DNA from: Halobacillus dabanensis
GTDB taxonomy: Bacteria > Bacillota > Bacilli > Bacillales > Halobacillaceae
Length of the DNA: 64,000 bases
Reading direction: 5' to 3'
Assembly (NCBI RefSeq): GCF_900114165.1
Contig: NZ_FOSB01000009.1
Coordinates: forward strand, 1 to 64,000
Shown here: one piece after another, positions 43,345-52,136 of the stretch
Layout: every line of letters starts with the position of its first letter
Position numbering within the stretch: the stretch's first letter is position 1
Program-made: the position numbers and the translations under genes
The notes under the pieces: generated by a model
Database searches by the model: none
The model's input: the letters and a program-made list of their open reading frames with translations, nothing else
Told to the model about the DNA's origin: nothing

Positions 43345-43688
43345 GGAAAAAGCGAGCCGGACCGTCGTCCAACTCGCTTTTATTAGAGTTCCGCTTCCGC
43401 GTCATAGTTTTACCATGATGCATCCACTTTTGTTGTTTCGGAAAATATCAAGTTATGCTAACTTGTGTGTACTCACAAGTTTTTGGAACTAGGTCCATGT
43501 TATTGCCGCGGTTCATTAATTCTACATGGTAGTTTTTAGCAACTTAAACGACGCAATCCCTACCTCTATTGCATCCTTACAGCTCCGAAGCTGATCCAGT
43601 GTGATTAAGCTGTATCAAAACATAGCAGAATGCCAGTCTCATACTAATCACTCTTTTCTTTTCCGAGTTACCTTTTTTAAGGCACTAA
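43345..43688 (-). ncRNA. candidate non-coding RNA, about 344 nt, with perfect promoter and terminator
   Basis: On the minus strand a perfect sigma-A promoter is followed by about 344 bases without a credible coding frame and then by an intrinsic terminator. Hairpins seen inside (plus coordinates): GTGATT 43600-43605 with AATCAC 43646-43651; CAGCT/AGCTG 43580-43593 around CCGA; GACGCAAT 43550-43557 with ATTGCATC 43568-43575 (one G-U in the RNA); AACT..CCATGT 43487-43500 with ACATGG-TAGTT 43524-43534; and AACTTGTG/CACAAGTT 43460-43481. It does not show the conserved cores of tmRNA, RNase P, 6S, SRP RNA or the riboswitches I know. Confidence 0.65.
43346..43381 (-). terminator. intrinsic terminator of the candidate RNA
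   Basis: On the minus strand AAAGCGAGttGGAC and GTCCggCTCGCTTT pair around GACG, followed by T5. Confidence 0.85.
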
Positions 43689-43694
43689 TAAAAC

Positions 43695-43723
43695 ATTATA
43701 ATCCCTAAAACTGTGCATGTCAA
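43695..43723 (-). promoter_or_regulatory. perfect consensus sigma-A promoter
   Basis: On the minus strand TTGACA (43723-43718), 17-base spacer, TATAAT (43700-43695). It points away from the YhdH-like gene's coding direction start and has no start codon with ribosome site downstream before the terminator at 43346. Confidence 0.85.
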
Positions 43724-43752
43724 TAGTATGTGCTTTGAATCATAAACTACCA

Positions 43753-44748
43753 TCAATCTATCATTTTTACGATAGAGCGGCCACGTGTTTTTCCTTGTAA
43801 AATTTTCTCTAGGGTTTCTGGTACTTGATCTAAGGAATGGACAACTTTTATCCGGTCGAATGAATCTTTCGTTTTTAAGTCATTGGCTAAACGGTGCCAC
43901 ACTTTTTTTCGTGTATCCATTGGACAATTAACAGAGTCAATACCTATAAGGCTGATACCCCTTAAGATGAAGGGGTAAACCTGTGTTGGGACTTTCATTC
44001 CTCCTGTAAGACCACTGACAGCAGCTGCACCACTGTATTTTAATTGTCCGAGAAGGGAGGCAAGCTGCTCTCCACCGACAGGGTCAACAGCCGCAGCCCA
44101 CCTACTGCTACCGACGGGGCGTAAATTTCCATCATAAACGTCTTCTCTTGATATAACTTTTGAAGCGCCTAAATCTTTTAAGTATTCTTCATGTTCTTTA
44201 CTACCCGTGCTAGCATCCACTTGATAGCCGCGCTTAGCTAGCATAGCAACAGCCATACTTCCCACGCCTCCGGAAGCTCCAGTTACAAGAACTGGTCCAT
44301 CTTCTGTCGTGAGGCCGTTCTCTTCAAGTCTGTGGATAGACAAGGCGGCAGTAAAACCTGCTGTGCCATATATCATAGCTTCTTCCAAAGTCAATCCTTC
44401 TGGAAGGGGAACAATCCAATCTCCGGGTATACTGGCGTATTCGCTGAATCCGCCATGGTGATTGACCCCTATTTCATAACTGGTGGCAATAACAGGATCG
44501 CCTTTTTTAAAACGGTTATCATCCGAGTGGACGACTTCACCTGATAAGTCTATACCTGGAATGATCGGGTATTCTTTAACTAAAGGGTTGTCTGGTTGGG
44601 AAACCATCCCATCCTTATAATTTATACTAGAGTAATGGACTTTAATTAAAACATCACTGGAAGGCAAGTCATTATGGGAAAGGGATGTTATCCTCCCTTC
44701 GACACTGTCATTTGTTTTCTCCATACTGTAAGCTCTGAATTTAGTCAC
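43753..44748 (-). CDS. YhdH/AcuI-type quinone oxidoreductase (acrylyl-CoA reductase family)
   Basis: A 331-residue MDR protein of the YhdH branch, which includes the NADPH-dependent acrylyl-CoA reductase AcuI. SSINYKDGMVSQP near 45, YPIIPGIDLSGEV near 64, YGTAGFTAALSIHRLEENG near 126 and VTGASGGVGSMAVAMLAKRG near 151 are typical; no zinc ligands are present. The frame opens with GTG at 44757, which lies inside the ribosome site; GAGGTGAAGCAT is correctly spaced from the GTG at 44748. It follows the small charged-protein gene at under 20 bases. Confidence 0.85.
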   Translation of the reverse strand: MTKFRAYSMEKTNDSVEGRITSLSHNDLPSSDVLIKVHYSSINYKDGMVSQPDNPLVKEYPIIPGIDLSGEVVHSDDNRFKKGDPVIATSYEIGVNHHGGFSEYASIPGDWIVPLPEGLTLEEAMIYGTAGFTAALSIHRLEENGLTTEDGPVLVTGASGGVGSMAVAMLAKRGYQVDASTGSKEHEEYLKDLGASKVISREDVYDGNLRPVGSSRWAAAVDPVGGEQLASLLGQLKYSGAAAVSGLTGGMKVPTQVYPFILRGISLIGIDSVNCPMDTRKKVWHRLANDLKTKDSFDRIKVVHSLDQVPETLEKILQGKTRGRSIVKMID

Positions 44749-44766
44749 ATGCTTCACCTCATTTAT

Positions 44767-44958
44767 TTAAGGTCTAAGATCCTCATCGTAATCTTCTTCT
44801 GTTAAAGAGTCCTGTTTACTTTTGCTTCCTTTTTTCTGTTCTCGCTCTTCTTTCTTTATTTCTTCATCAGGTAATTTGTGTTCCAGTTTCTCTTTTTTTA
44901 GTTTTTCTTGGAAGCTTTGGTCGTTTTCGGCTAGTCTATTCCGTTTTTGATCAGACAT
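44767..44958 (-). CDS. small highly charged protein
   Basis: A 63-residue protein of mostly Lys, Glu and Asp (SDQKRNRLAENDQSFQEKLK at the start, LTEEDYDEDLRP at the end), predicted to be disordered or coiled. No family is recognised. The ribosome site TGGAGGTGAAATA before the ATG is strong, and the YhdH-like gene follows directly on the same strand. Confidence 0.6.
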   Translation of the reverse strand: MSDQKRNRLAENDQSFQEKLKKEKLEHKLPDEEIKKEEREQKKGSKSKQDSLTEEDYDEDLRP

Positions 44959-45135
44959 TATTTCACCTCCAAAAATGTTTCCTTGATAACGTTCCTTTTT
45001 CTTTGAATGTTTAAACGTATTTTAAGGGTATAAAAAATATTGGACGAAATCCGGCTCTTGTTAGGAGGAGTGAGTTACTTTCCCGATTTTTGGGAGTCTT
45101 TCAGATAAGAGAGCTATAAAAACAGGTGCTTTAGA

Positions 45136-45163
45136 AAAAGCCATCCAGAGAATGGATGGCTTT
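45136..45163 (-). terminator. terminator of the ion-channel-like gene
   Basis: Minus strand AAAGCCATCC with GGATGGCTTTTT around an 8-base loop; overlaps the last stop codon base. Confidence 0.8.
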
Positions 45164-45798
45164 CATTTGTTGGTGAATTTATTTTTGAAGGATTTAATGA
45201 AAGAAGATTGCCATAAGTAATCAAAGGCTGTACTGATAATCAGTCCGTGAATAATGACACCCAGAATGGTGAAGGTCACTAAGATGGTATGCCCGGCCGC
45301 AGTTTCGGGTTCGAAACCAGAACGCCCGAAAAAAGTTAGCGAAAGAATAGCGCTTAACCAGGCATCACTATAGGAATCAAGTTCGTTTTCTAATAAATTT
45401 AGAGGAATGATTAAAAGGAATACCAGGATGAATGTGACTCCTGTTACGGTGAGAAGATGTTGCCTTTTCAAAAAGCGGATAAAAGGCATCGTATAATATT
45501 TTGTTATGGATTTTAATCTCAGTAAATGAATAATCCTCGCAAATCGAGCAAACTGAAAAACAGCATCAAGAGGGATAGCGGCAATGACGATGAATGGGTG
45601 TTTTTTTACGAATCCCCATTTGCTTTCGCTTTTGTAAAGACGGTATAGGAAATCTAAAAAAAAGATCGACCATGTTCCCCAAATAATATAGCTATCATAC
45701 CCTGTTTTTTTCCATATGGTAGCGACAGAAAGAGAGGCAAGCCCCACCATGAGTATTTCATAGAATGTTTTGCCAGGTTTTCTATTTAATAGTTTCAT
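45163..45798 (-). CDS. voltage-gated-channel-like membrane protein with atypical pore
   Basis: A 211-residue membrane protein with about five to six helices. An S4-like arginine stretch (FARFARIIHLLRLKSITKYY) near residue 83 is followed by S5 (LTVTGVTFILVFLLIIPLNL), a pore-helix-like DAWLSAILSLTFFGRSG, and S6 (TILVTFTILGVIIHGLIIST). The filter position reads FFGRSGFEPETAAGH instead of a TVGYGD-like potassium signature, while the flanking P-T-G pattern is kept. It is probably a cation channel with changed selectivity or a non-conducting relative. It stands alone with its own terminator. Confidence 0.7.
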   Translation of the reverse strand: MKLLNRKPGKTFYEILMVGLASLSVATIWKKTGYDSYIIWGTWSIFFLDFLYRLYKSESKWGFVKKHPFIVIAAIPLDAVFQFARFARIIHLLRLKSITKYYTMPFIRFLKRQHLLTVTGVTFILVFLLIIPLNLLENELDSYSDAWLSAILSLTFFGRSGFEPETAAGHTILVTFTILGVIIHGLIISTAFDYLWQSSFIKSFKNKFTNK

Positions 45799-46012
45799 GG
45801 TTCTTCTCCCTTACGCTATTTTTGTCGAATGATTCTATTATATCATTCATATATAAAAAGAACATCCAAGTGTGACGTAGGTAACCAGTCTTTTATCCCC
45901 TTCAACTAGTTGGATATTCACATATTGGTTTTAAGAAGTAAGAGAATATGATTTGTCTATCGATCTACCTGTGGTATTCTCGAATTAACTTATCTATGAA
46001 AGGGTAATAAAA

Positions 46013-46594
46013 GTGCGCACTTTATCAAACATCATGACTTTTCTTTTTACTGTCAGTGTTGTTGCTCTTTTGCTTTATTATTTGATAACCAGAATTCAGT
46101 TTGAAGACCCACAAGGGTTGTTTTATAAAAAAGACGTCCCTATGCCGACCAGTCTACATCCCGTTGTCGAAGAGCGGAAAGAAGAGCTTGTAACCACTGT
46201 CGAGGAAAAAGGAATCAATATTGTCATAACAGAAGGTCATCGTTCCATGGAGAGACAAGATAAGTTGTATGAACAAGGTCGTTCTACAGAGGGGAATATA
46301 GTTACTTATGCGGAAGGAGGGGAATCGTATCATAATTACGGGCTCGCAATTGATTTTGCTCTAAAAACAGATCAGGGACAAGTGATTTGGGATACCGAAT
46401 ATGACGGGAATGGAAATGGTGAATCAGACTGGCTGGAGATTGTTGAAATTGCCAGGGACCTGGGTTTTCATTGGGGAGGAGATTGGGAGAATTTTAAAGA
46501 CTATCCTCATTTGCAAATGGATTTTGGTTTATCCATTAGAGAATTAAAAAATGGAAAACGGCCAAAAGTGGATGAACACGTAGGTGAGGATTAA
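46013..46594 (+). CDS. M15-family peptidase (CwlK/VanY-like) with N-terminal membrane anchor
   Basis: A 193-residue cell-wall peptidase, probably L-alanyl-D-glutamate or D-Ala-D-Ala endopeptidase-like. An N-terminal helix (IMTFLFTVSVVALLLYYLI) anchors it. The M15 domain has TEGHRSMERQDKLYEQGR near 79, the zinc ligands in SYHNYGLAIDFAL near 103 (His, Asp) and PHLQMDFG near 166 (His). An acidic segment DTEYDGNGNGESDW looks like a Ca-binding insert. Start is GTG behind AAAGGGTAATAAAA. It probably acts outside the membrane on peptidoglycan. Confidence 0.85.
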   Translation: MRTLSNIMTFLFTVSVVALLLYYLITRIQFEDPQGLFYKKDVPMPTSLHPVVEERKEELVTTVEEKGINIVITEGHRSMERQDKLYEQGRSTEGNIVTYAEGGESYHNYGLAIDFALKTDQGQVIWDTEYDGNGNGESDWLEIVEIARDLGFHWGGDWENFKDYPHLQMDFGLSIRELKNGKRPKVDEHVGED

Positions 46595-46630
46595 TAAATT
46601 GTGAGGGATTTTTCCTGAGATAGTTGGATA

Positions 46631-46671
46631 CCATAAAAAAATACTTCCTTAAAGGAAGTATTTTTTTATGG
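46631..46671. terminator. perfect bidirectional terminator
   Basis: A perfect 18-bp stem, CCATAAAAAAATACTTCC and its complement around a 5-base loop. Confidence 0.9.
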
Positions 46672-46703
46672 TCAATAAAGAGATTCCGGTAAAACAAAAC
46701 GTT

Positions 46704-47624
46704 TTATTTTTGATATTCTTCATATGGTTTGATTACCGCGTGTATGGTTTCAATGTATGGCATCGGCAAATTGACTTCCTTTCCTAATCGTAAAGCCCCT
46801 CCGTGAAGGTGTTCTCCTTCCAGGGCCAGACCTTTCCTGCGATCTTGATGCATGGACGAAGTCATTTCATGGTCTAATCCGCGCAGCTTCTCAAAAGCGG
46901 TGTCCACATGCTCATCGGTTAGATTGATTTGATGAGCATTGGCTAGCATTTTCATCTCCTGCAACATTCGTTCAGCAATGCGGAATGTTTGCGGATAACT
47001 GCGTATAACGCCAATCGGCTGATTAACAGCTGTAGTAATACCGGAAAAGGCTGTTATAAACATGTATTTTTTCCACATATCTTCCAAAATGTTAGGACTG
47101 AGTGTGCCAGACATATTCGCTTGATTACAGGCTAGTGCAAGTTCCTCGCAAATTGCTTGCTGGGAAGGGTGGAGCGGGCCGAAAACAAGGTCATGGAACT
47201 GGCTGGAATGCACAACATGGCCAACTTCGTCCAGTGTCGCAATGATATAAGATAGCCCTCCTATCACCGCTTCTTCTCCGAGTTCTTTCTGTAAAATACT
47301 GATATGTTCCATGCCGTTCAGCACAGGATATACTTTAGCTGTTTTGTTTACTAAAGCTTTCAACCACTCCAGGGTACCGTGCAGATGATACCCTTTGACA
47401 GCTAAGAAAACAAGGTCCGGCTTGCTGATCTCTTCAGGACTGCGTGCAATTACTGGTTCTTTGACTTCGTAATCGCCCATTTCACTATGTAATTTCAACC
47501 CGTGCTTTTCGATTTGCTCTGCTCGCCCCTCTCGCACCAGGTTGATGACTTCATGTCCAGCTTCTTGCCATCGAGCTCCAAAATAAGCCCCTAACGCTCC
47601 TGCACCTAAAACAACAATCTTCAT
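46704..47624 (-). CDS. panE: 2-dehydropantoate 2-reductase
   Basis: NADPH-dependent reduction of ketopantoate to pantoate in pantothenate/CoA synthesis. The 306-residue protein has VVLGAGALGAYFGARW at residues 4-19 (Rossmann), LVFLAVKGYH near 71, the catalytic Lys in MWKKYMFITAFSGITTAVN near 186, and the C-terminal SSMHQDRRKGLALEGEHLHG near 253. Bacillus genomes often hold several PanE/ApbA paralogues; a different 2-oxoacid substrate is possible. GGAGGTGCGGAAAT precedes the ATG. Confidence 0.85.
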   Translation of the reverse strand: MKIVVLGAGALGAYFGARWQEAGHEVINLVREGRAEQIEKHGLKLHSEMGDYEVKEPVIARSPEEISKPDLVFLAVKGYHLHGTLEWLKALVNKTAKVYPVLNGMEHISILQKELGEEAVIGGLSYIIATLDEVGHVVHSSQFHDLVFGPLHPSQQAICEELALACNQANMSGTLSPNILEDMWKKYMFITAFSGITTAVNQPIGVIRSYPQTFRIAERMLQEMKMLANAHQINLTDEHVDTAFEKLRGLDHEMTSSMHQDRRKGLALEGEHLHGGALRLGKEVNLPMPYIETIHAVIKPYEEYQK

Positions 47625-47645
47625 ATTTCCGCACCTCCAATAATA

Positions 47646-48017
47646 TTATGCATTCGCTTGTGAAGCCTTAACGGATGTAAAGCTCGAAGTTACTACACGA
47701 TTCATTTCAACAATATCTTTAATATGTCCGTCAAGGTATTGGATGATATCGTCGGAACCGACATTTTTCATGATTTCATAATAATGGTCTTCGTTTTTGA
47801 ATAAAGACTGACCTAATAGAAGTTCTTCATCCTCTTCCATTTCAATAAAATTGAGAAATCCCAAGGATCCTTGACGTCCGGTGAGTTCATTGGAATAGTA
47901 AATATTGTGGTCCAATGCTCCATGAGATTGGAGAATTTCACCTGATTTTTTTGTGATCTTCATAAAATCGTCCAAGTTTCTATCTTTGACTCTGAAAATG
48001 CAAATAATCGTGTACAG
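47646..48017 (-). CDS. dimeric alpha/beta-barrel-like protein, probable CTG start
   Basis: About 123 residues. The first ATG/GTG/TTG in frame is a TTG at 47975, but protein-like sequence continues upstream as LYTIICIFRVKDRNLDDFMK, a typical first strand of ferredoxin-like (ABM/DUF1428-like) proteins. The only signal for initiation is AAAGGGGGAAC 8 bases before a CTG at 48017, so CTG initiation is proposed. The segment KSGEILQSHGALDHNIYY also resembles DUF1428. Function unknown. It lies 21 bases upstream of panE, likely in one transcript. Confidence 0.6.
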   Translation of the reverse strand: MYTIICIFRVKDRNLDDFMKITKKSGEILQSHGALDHNIYYSNELTGRQGSLGFLNFIEMEEDEELLLGQSLFKNEDHYYEIMKNVGSDDIIQYLDGHIKDIVEMNRVVTSSFTSVKASQANA

Positions 48018-48047
48018 TTTTAGTTCCCCCTTTGAGCCCTGTTTTTC

Positions 48048-48353
48048 TTATGATTGATTTTCCAGTTTAGTAGAACGCCCTGCATCTATTAGAAGCACAA
48101 TAGCAGAAACCGTGTGCATTACCCAACCAACGAATGGGATGGCACCAATTGCGCTAGTGATCATTCCGAGGATACTCCCAATATAAGAACGTTTCTGTTT
48201 AGCAGAAATGACTAGGGTGATTAAGTGGAAGACAAACATAAATAGTAAAGGTAACCAGGCATTGCTGAAAATGAAAGCTCCTCCAGCAATAGGAATAGCT
48301 AAAAATGCTTCACACCCTCCTGTCAGCCATTTTAATATTGTGGATAATTTCAT
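48048..48353 (-). CDS. small membrane protein of unknown function
   Basis: A 101-residue protein with three hydrophobic helices (AFLAIPIAGGAFIFSNAWLP, LLFMFVFHLITLVISA, MHTVSAIVLLIDAG) and a glycine-rich loop. No family is recognised with certainty. AAGGAGTAGAATTGT precedes the ATG. It may be cotranscribed with the following gene, 30 bases away. The gap 48354-48748 upstream holds a 7-bp hairpin near 48575-48600 and no gene. Confidence 0.6.
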   Translation of the reverse strand: MKLSTILKWLTGGCEAFLAIPIAGGAFIFSNAWLPLLFMFVFHLITLVISAKQKRSYIGSILGMITSAIGAIPFVGWVMHTVSAIVLLIDAGRSTKLENQS

Positions 48354-48748
48354 ACAATTCTACTCCTTGTTCTAAGTTTCTAATTAATATTTTCACTAAA
48401 TCAGTGGCTATGAAACATTTTACCAAAAGCGTGAAAAGATTCTCTCCTGTATTCGGTATTTCGACAAAAGGCTTCGGTTATCCTTTGTTTACATAAAAAA
48501 TTGAGAAAGAAAGGATGAACTTTGTTATAACTTATAGAAAATCGGAACCCAACGGTGAATAAAGGTATGAAAAAACCTTTGCAACAAGAGTTACAAAGGT
48601 AAGAGAGAGCTTTTGAGTTGGATTATTGACTTTGGAAGCAAGGTCCGTATTTATTTTTCAGTCCATTGTTCCGTGGAGAAAGAGCGCTCCACTGGCGCTG
48701 TTTGTCTTATACTTGTCGGGCTTCCTGATGCGTTTCCGCATTTCGATT

Positions 48749-49756
48749 CTACTTACTTGCTTTTTGTAGTTTTTGGATCATTTTCAGGCTGCGGCCTGTT
48801 CCGATGGCTACGGATTCTAGTGGGCTTGGGGCCATGTGTACGGGTACGGAAATTTCGTTGGACAACCAATCTTGCATGCCGTTAAGAAGGGCTCCGCCTC
48901 CAGTTAGGATTACACCGTGATCGACGATATCACCGCTTAATTCTGGTGGGCATTCTTCTAGTGTGGCACGGATTGTTTCTAGTAGTTGTTCAAGTGATTC
49001 TTTTAAGGCGCCCTGGATTTCCGTGGACTTTAGTTCAATTGTTTTCGGTAGTCCTGTCACCATGTCTCGTCCTCGAACTTCCATCGTTTCTTCTGGATGG
49101 TCAATGAGAGCGTATCCGATTTCCATTTTAATTTGTTCTGCTGTTCTTTCCCCGATGAGAACATTGTAGGCTTTACGGACGTGTTGAATGATTTCTTCAT
49201 CCATGACGTCCCCTCCTGTACGGATGGATTTGCAGGAGACTACACCTCCAAAGGATATGATGGCGACTTCACTGGTTCCACCGCCAATATCAACGACCAC
49301 GTTTGCAATGGGTTCGTCCACAGGCAAATCAGCACCAATGGCAGCTGCAATGGGTTCTTCGATTAAGTGAACATTTTTAGCGCCATAACTTTTCACAGCG
49401 TTATGAATGGCACGGCGCTCCACAGATGTGGATCCTGATGGGGTGCATATGACGACTGTTGGTTTACGCATGGAGAGCCCAGATTTCTTAGAGACTTTCT
49501 TTAATAGTTCTTTTAACATTTGGGCTGTCATATCGTAATCAGCAATGACCCCATCACGGAGTGGACGGACCGGGATAATATTCCGGGGCGTCTTTCCGAC
49601 CATTTCTTTTGCTTCTTTTCCGACTGCGACGACATTTTTCGTTTCGGTATTAAAAGCGACAACGGACGGTTCGTTCAATAAAATTCCTTTAGTCTTCGAG
49701 TATATAAGTATATTAGCAGTACCAAGATCGATACCGATTTCTGCGTTAGATAACAT
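48749..49756 (-). CDS. mreBH: rod-shape-determining protein MreBH (MreB family)
   Basis: A 335-residue actin-like cytoskeletal protein that guides sidewall synthesis under the membrane. The actin ATPase motifs are present: [13 protein letters not shown] (phosphate 1), [19 protein letters not shown] near 159 (phosphate 2) and [13 protein letters not shown] near 285 (adenosine). Length matches MreBH of Bacillus. There are no mreC/mreD neighbours, which excludes MreB itself and agrees with the isolated mreBH or mbl loci. GGAGGTACGTCTAC precedes the ATG. Confidence 0.9.
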   Translation of the reverse strand: MLSNAEIGIDLGTANILIYSKTKGILLNEPSVVAFNTETKNVVAVGKEAKEMVGKTPRNIIPVRPLRDGVIADYDMTAQMLKELLKKVSKKSGLSMRKPTVVICTPSGSTSVERRAIHNAVKSYGAKNVHLIEEPIAAAIGADLPVDEPIANVVVDIGGGTSEVAIISFGGVVSCKSIRTGGDVMDEEIIQHVRKAYNVLIGERTAEQIKMEIGYALIDHPEETMEVRGRDMVTGLPKTIELKSTEIQGALKESLEQLLETIRATLEECPPELSGDIVDHGVILTGGGALLNGMQDWLSNEISVPVHMAPSPLESVAIGTGRSLKMIQKLQKASK

Positions 49757-49987
49757 GTAGACGTACCTCCAAAGATGACAGATTCTCTTATATGTCTTCT
49801 CATATCATAGGAGTTTTCTGGGGGTTGGACAAGAGGAAATTCGTGGGTAGTACGAAAGTTTGGAAGTTTGCATTTGATAATTCGGATCATCCAATAGTCT
49901 TGTGTAGATATATCCACTTTCCTATCCTTGGGGTATTATAGATAAAAATTGAGAGGAGCTTTGCTTACCGGGAGGAGAGCAAGGTTG

Positions 49988-50016
49988 TTTACGCTTTTCT
50001 TAAGTGGTGGTATAAA
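49988..50016 (+). promoter_or_regulatory. candidate promoter of the cysteine-cluster gene
   Basis: TTTACG, 17-base spacer, TATAAA, about 55 bases before the ATG at 50070. Confidence 0.5.
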
Positions 50017-50069
50017 CGGGCGCACCCAATGTATAATGGGTCTAGTTATTGGTAGAGGAGTTTTTCTAA

Positions 50070-50813
50070 ATGAGTTTTTTGAAACATGAAGAAATTATTA
50101 AACGTTGTGAAAAGATCAACCAATCATACGAAATTGAACCAGAATTTTTCGATAGAATTGTGGATGATTTATTAGATAGTGAACAGGATACCGAAACTGT
50201 GATATTAAAGGGATTCAAGGGGTTGCTTGCTGAAGTAGATCATGAGATCGGGCGTATGGAGGAATACACATCTATGAAACCGAATTGTTTTATGGGGTGT
50301 GCCTTTTGTTGTTACTTCCCGATCGTCATTACGAAAATGGAAGCAAAGATGATGTTTCGATCGATAGAAAACTTTTCTGAGGACCGGAGAAAAGCACTAT
50401 ATGAACATTGGGACCACTATTTTGTACAACAAGAAGACAAGTTGAGACAAGCTACTGCAATGGATTATGAAGCACCAGAAACGAAACTCGAATATAAGAA
50501 GCTTGATTTACCTTGCCCGATGTTGAATCCAGAGACTCGGTTGTGTATGGCTTATGAAGTGCGGCCGATTCCTTGTCGTACGTATTTGAACTATAGTGAT
50601 CCGCAAGTCTGTAAAGATCATCACATGCCGAAAGAACCATTCAGTTATGAATTTCTATATAATTTTTATTTTGGAAGTATTAATGAATTGATCCAGGCTT
50701 TATATGAAAATGGAGAAGACGTATTCGTTGATTACCCGATGGATGCTTGGAAATATGATTACCTTCCTAACTGGATCGAACAATGGAGAGCCGGGACGCT
50801 GAGTGAAATATAA
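50070..50813 (+). CDS. YkgJ-family cysteine-cluster protein
   Basis: A 247-residue protein with the cysteine cluster NCFMGCAFCCYFPIVIT near residue 72, LPCPMLNPETRLCMAYEVRP near 149 and CRTYLNYSDPQVC near 170. These eight cysteines fit the YkgJ (UPF0153) zinc- or iron-sulfur-binding pattern. An extra N-terminal helical part precedes. No enzymatic role is known. The ATG has AGAGGAG upstream. Confidence 0.8.
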   Translation: MSFLKHEEIIKRCEKINQSYEIEPEFFDRIVDDLLDSEQDTETVILKGFKGLLAEVDHEIGRMEEYTSMKPNCFMGCAFCCYFPIVITKMEAKMMFRSIENFSEDRRKALYEHWDHYFVQQEDKLRQATAMDYEAPETKLEYKKLDLPCPMLNPETRLCMAYEVRPIPCRTYLNYSDPQVCKDHHMPKEPFSYEFLYNFYFGSINELIQALYENGEDVFVDYPMDAWKYDYLPNWIEQWRAGTLSEI

Positions 50814-50907
50814 CTTTTCGAAAGTAAGGGACAATTCGGTGTCTTGACCTATTTTAGAATGAGTGAAAGTGTTGCTTAAAGAAAAAATAAATGAAGGAGC
50901 GAACAAA

Positions 50908-51279
50908 ATGGACTTTGGTCATTTAATTGAAGAAAAGATCAAAAAGTCAATAGAACAGGGGGATTTTGACAACCTGCCAGGTAAAGGGAAACCACTTCCT
51001 AAAGATGAATTCACCCACTTGCCTTCAGAATTAAGGAATAGCTATCGAATTCTAAAAAATGCTAATATGCTTCCAGAAGAGATGGTAGTGAAAAAAGAAA
51101 TCATCGAATTGGAAGAATTACTTGCAGAAGTTAAAGACCCACAACTCTCCTCGTATTATAGAAAAGAATGGAAAGAAAAAAAGCTGCGTTTTGACATGCT
51201 GATGGAAAAGAGAAAGCTGAACCAGTCCAATGCTTTCAGGCAATATCAGCATAAAATCGACCGCCATTTCGGTTTCTGA
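50908..51279 (+). CDS. DUF1992 (DnaJC28-like conserved region) protein
   Basis: A 123-residue protein with HLIEEKIKKSIEQGDFDNLP at residues 4-23, GKGKPLPKDEFTHLP and MLPEEMVVKKEI, the signature of DUF1992, which also occurs in human DNAJC28. The rest is strongly helical and basic, coiled-coil-like. Function unknown. The frame opens at 50863, but GAAGGAGCGAACAAA precedes the ATG at 50908. Confidence 0.8.
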   Translation: MDFGHLIEEKIKKSIEQGDFDNLPGKGKPLPKDEFTHLPSELRNSYRILKNANMLPEEMVVKKEIIELEELLAEVKDPQLSSYYRKEWKEKKLRFDMLMEKRKLNQSNAFRQYQHKIDRHFGF

Positions 51280-51383
51280 TGTACTCCTTTAGTGACCAGC
51301 CACATCATTCATTTACTGTTTTAATAGTGTATTTATAGAACTGTTGGGGAATTGCTAGATGTAGATTCAGAGGAGGCGATTAT

Positions 51384-52049
51384 GTGTGTGGACGATATAC
51401 GTTGCTTGCTGAAGAGGCTGAGATTTTAAAAGAGTTTGGCATTACAAGCCATATCGAGGGATTTCAACCTCGTTTTAACATTGCTCCAGGGCAAAAGGTG
51501 GTTGCTGTCATCGATGACGGAAAACAAAGAAGAGCGGGCTTTATGAAGTGGGGGCTCGTTCCGTCCTGGTCAAAGGAACCTAAAGCTGGTTACAAAATGA
51601 TTAATGCCCGAAGTGAGACGGCGCATGAGAAACCTAGCTATAAAAAGTTGATGAGCCAAAAACGCTGTCTTATTATCGCTGATGGTTTCTATGAGTGGAA
51701 GAAAACAGATAATGGGAAACAGCCTGTCCGGATTCAACCTGCAGGACGTTCTTTGTTCGCCTTTGCTGGGCTATGGGATCGCTGGGAAGGCGAAGATGAA
51801 TCTCTTTTCACTTGCACTATTTTGACTCAGGAAGCAAACGAGTTTATGAGACCGATTCATAATCGGATGCCTGTCATATTACCTAGAAAAAAACAAAACC
51901 AATGGATTGAACCAGTGAAATGGGCTCCTCATAAAGCTAAAGATTTTGTGGAACAACTGACAATGGAAGATTTGACTTATTATGAAGTAAGTGATTATGT
52001 GAATTCTCCCAAAAACATGGGCGAAGAGTGTATACAACCATTAGTTTAA
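51384..52049 (+). CDS. SRAP-domain protein (YedK/HMCES family)
   Basis: A 221-residue SRAP protein that forms a thiazolidine crosslink with abasic sites in single-stranded DNA and protects them. Cys2 (start CGRYTLL after Met removal) is the nucleophile, with NIAPGQKV near 31, MINARSETAHEKPSY near 72, DGFYEWKK near 100 (catalytic Glu) and MRPIHNRMPVIL near 153 (His). Start is GTG at 51384 behind GAGGAGGCGATTAT; the overlapping ATG at 51382 is out of frame. Position 2 must be Cys, which confirms the start. Confidence 0.9.
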   Translation: MCGRYTLLAEEAEILKEFGITSHIEGFQPRFNIAPGQKVVAVIDDGKQRRAGFMKWGLVPSWSKEPKAGYKMINARSETAHEKPSYKKLMSQKRCLIIADGFYEWKKTDNGKQPVRIQPAGRSLFAFAGLWDRWEGEDESLFTCTILTQEANEFMRPIHNRMPVILPRKKQNQWIEPVKWAPHKAKDFVEQLTMEDLTYYEVSDYVNSPKNMGEECIQPLV

Positions 52050-52136
52050 TCTTATGGATGTAAACATTCTTTTATTTTAATCTCTTTTCCAGTATAATAT
52101 TTCTAAATGTCATTTTAAGGGAGTTATTTTGCGTAC

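Noticed and set aside
48410-48496. 28-codon plus-strand frame upstream of mreBH
   Set aside because: No ribosome site, no family, probably chance.
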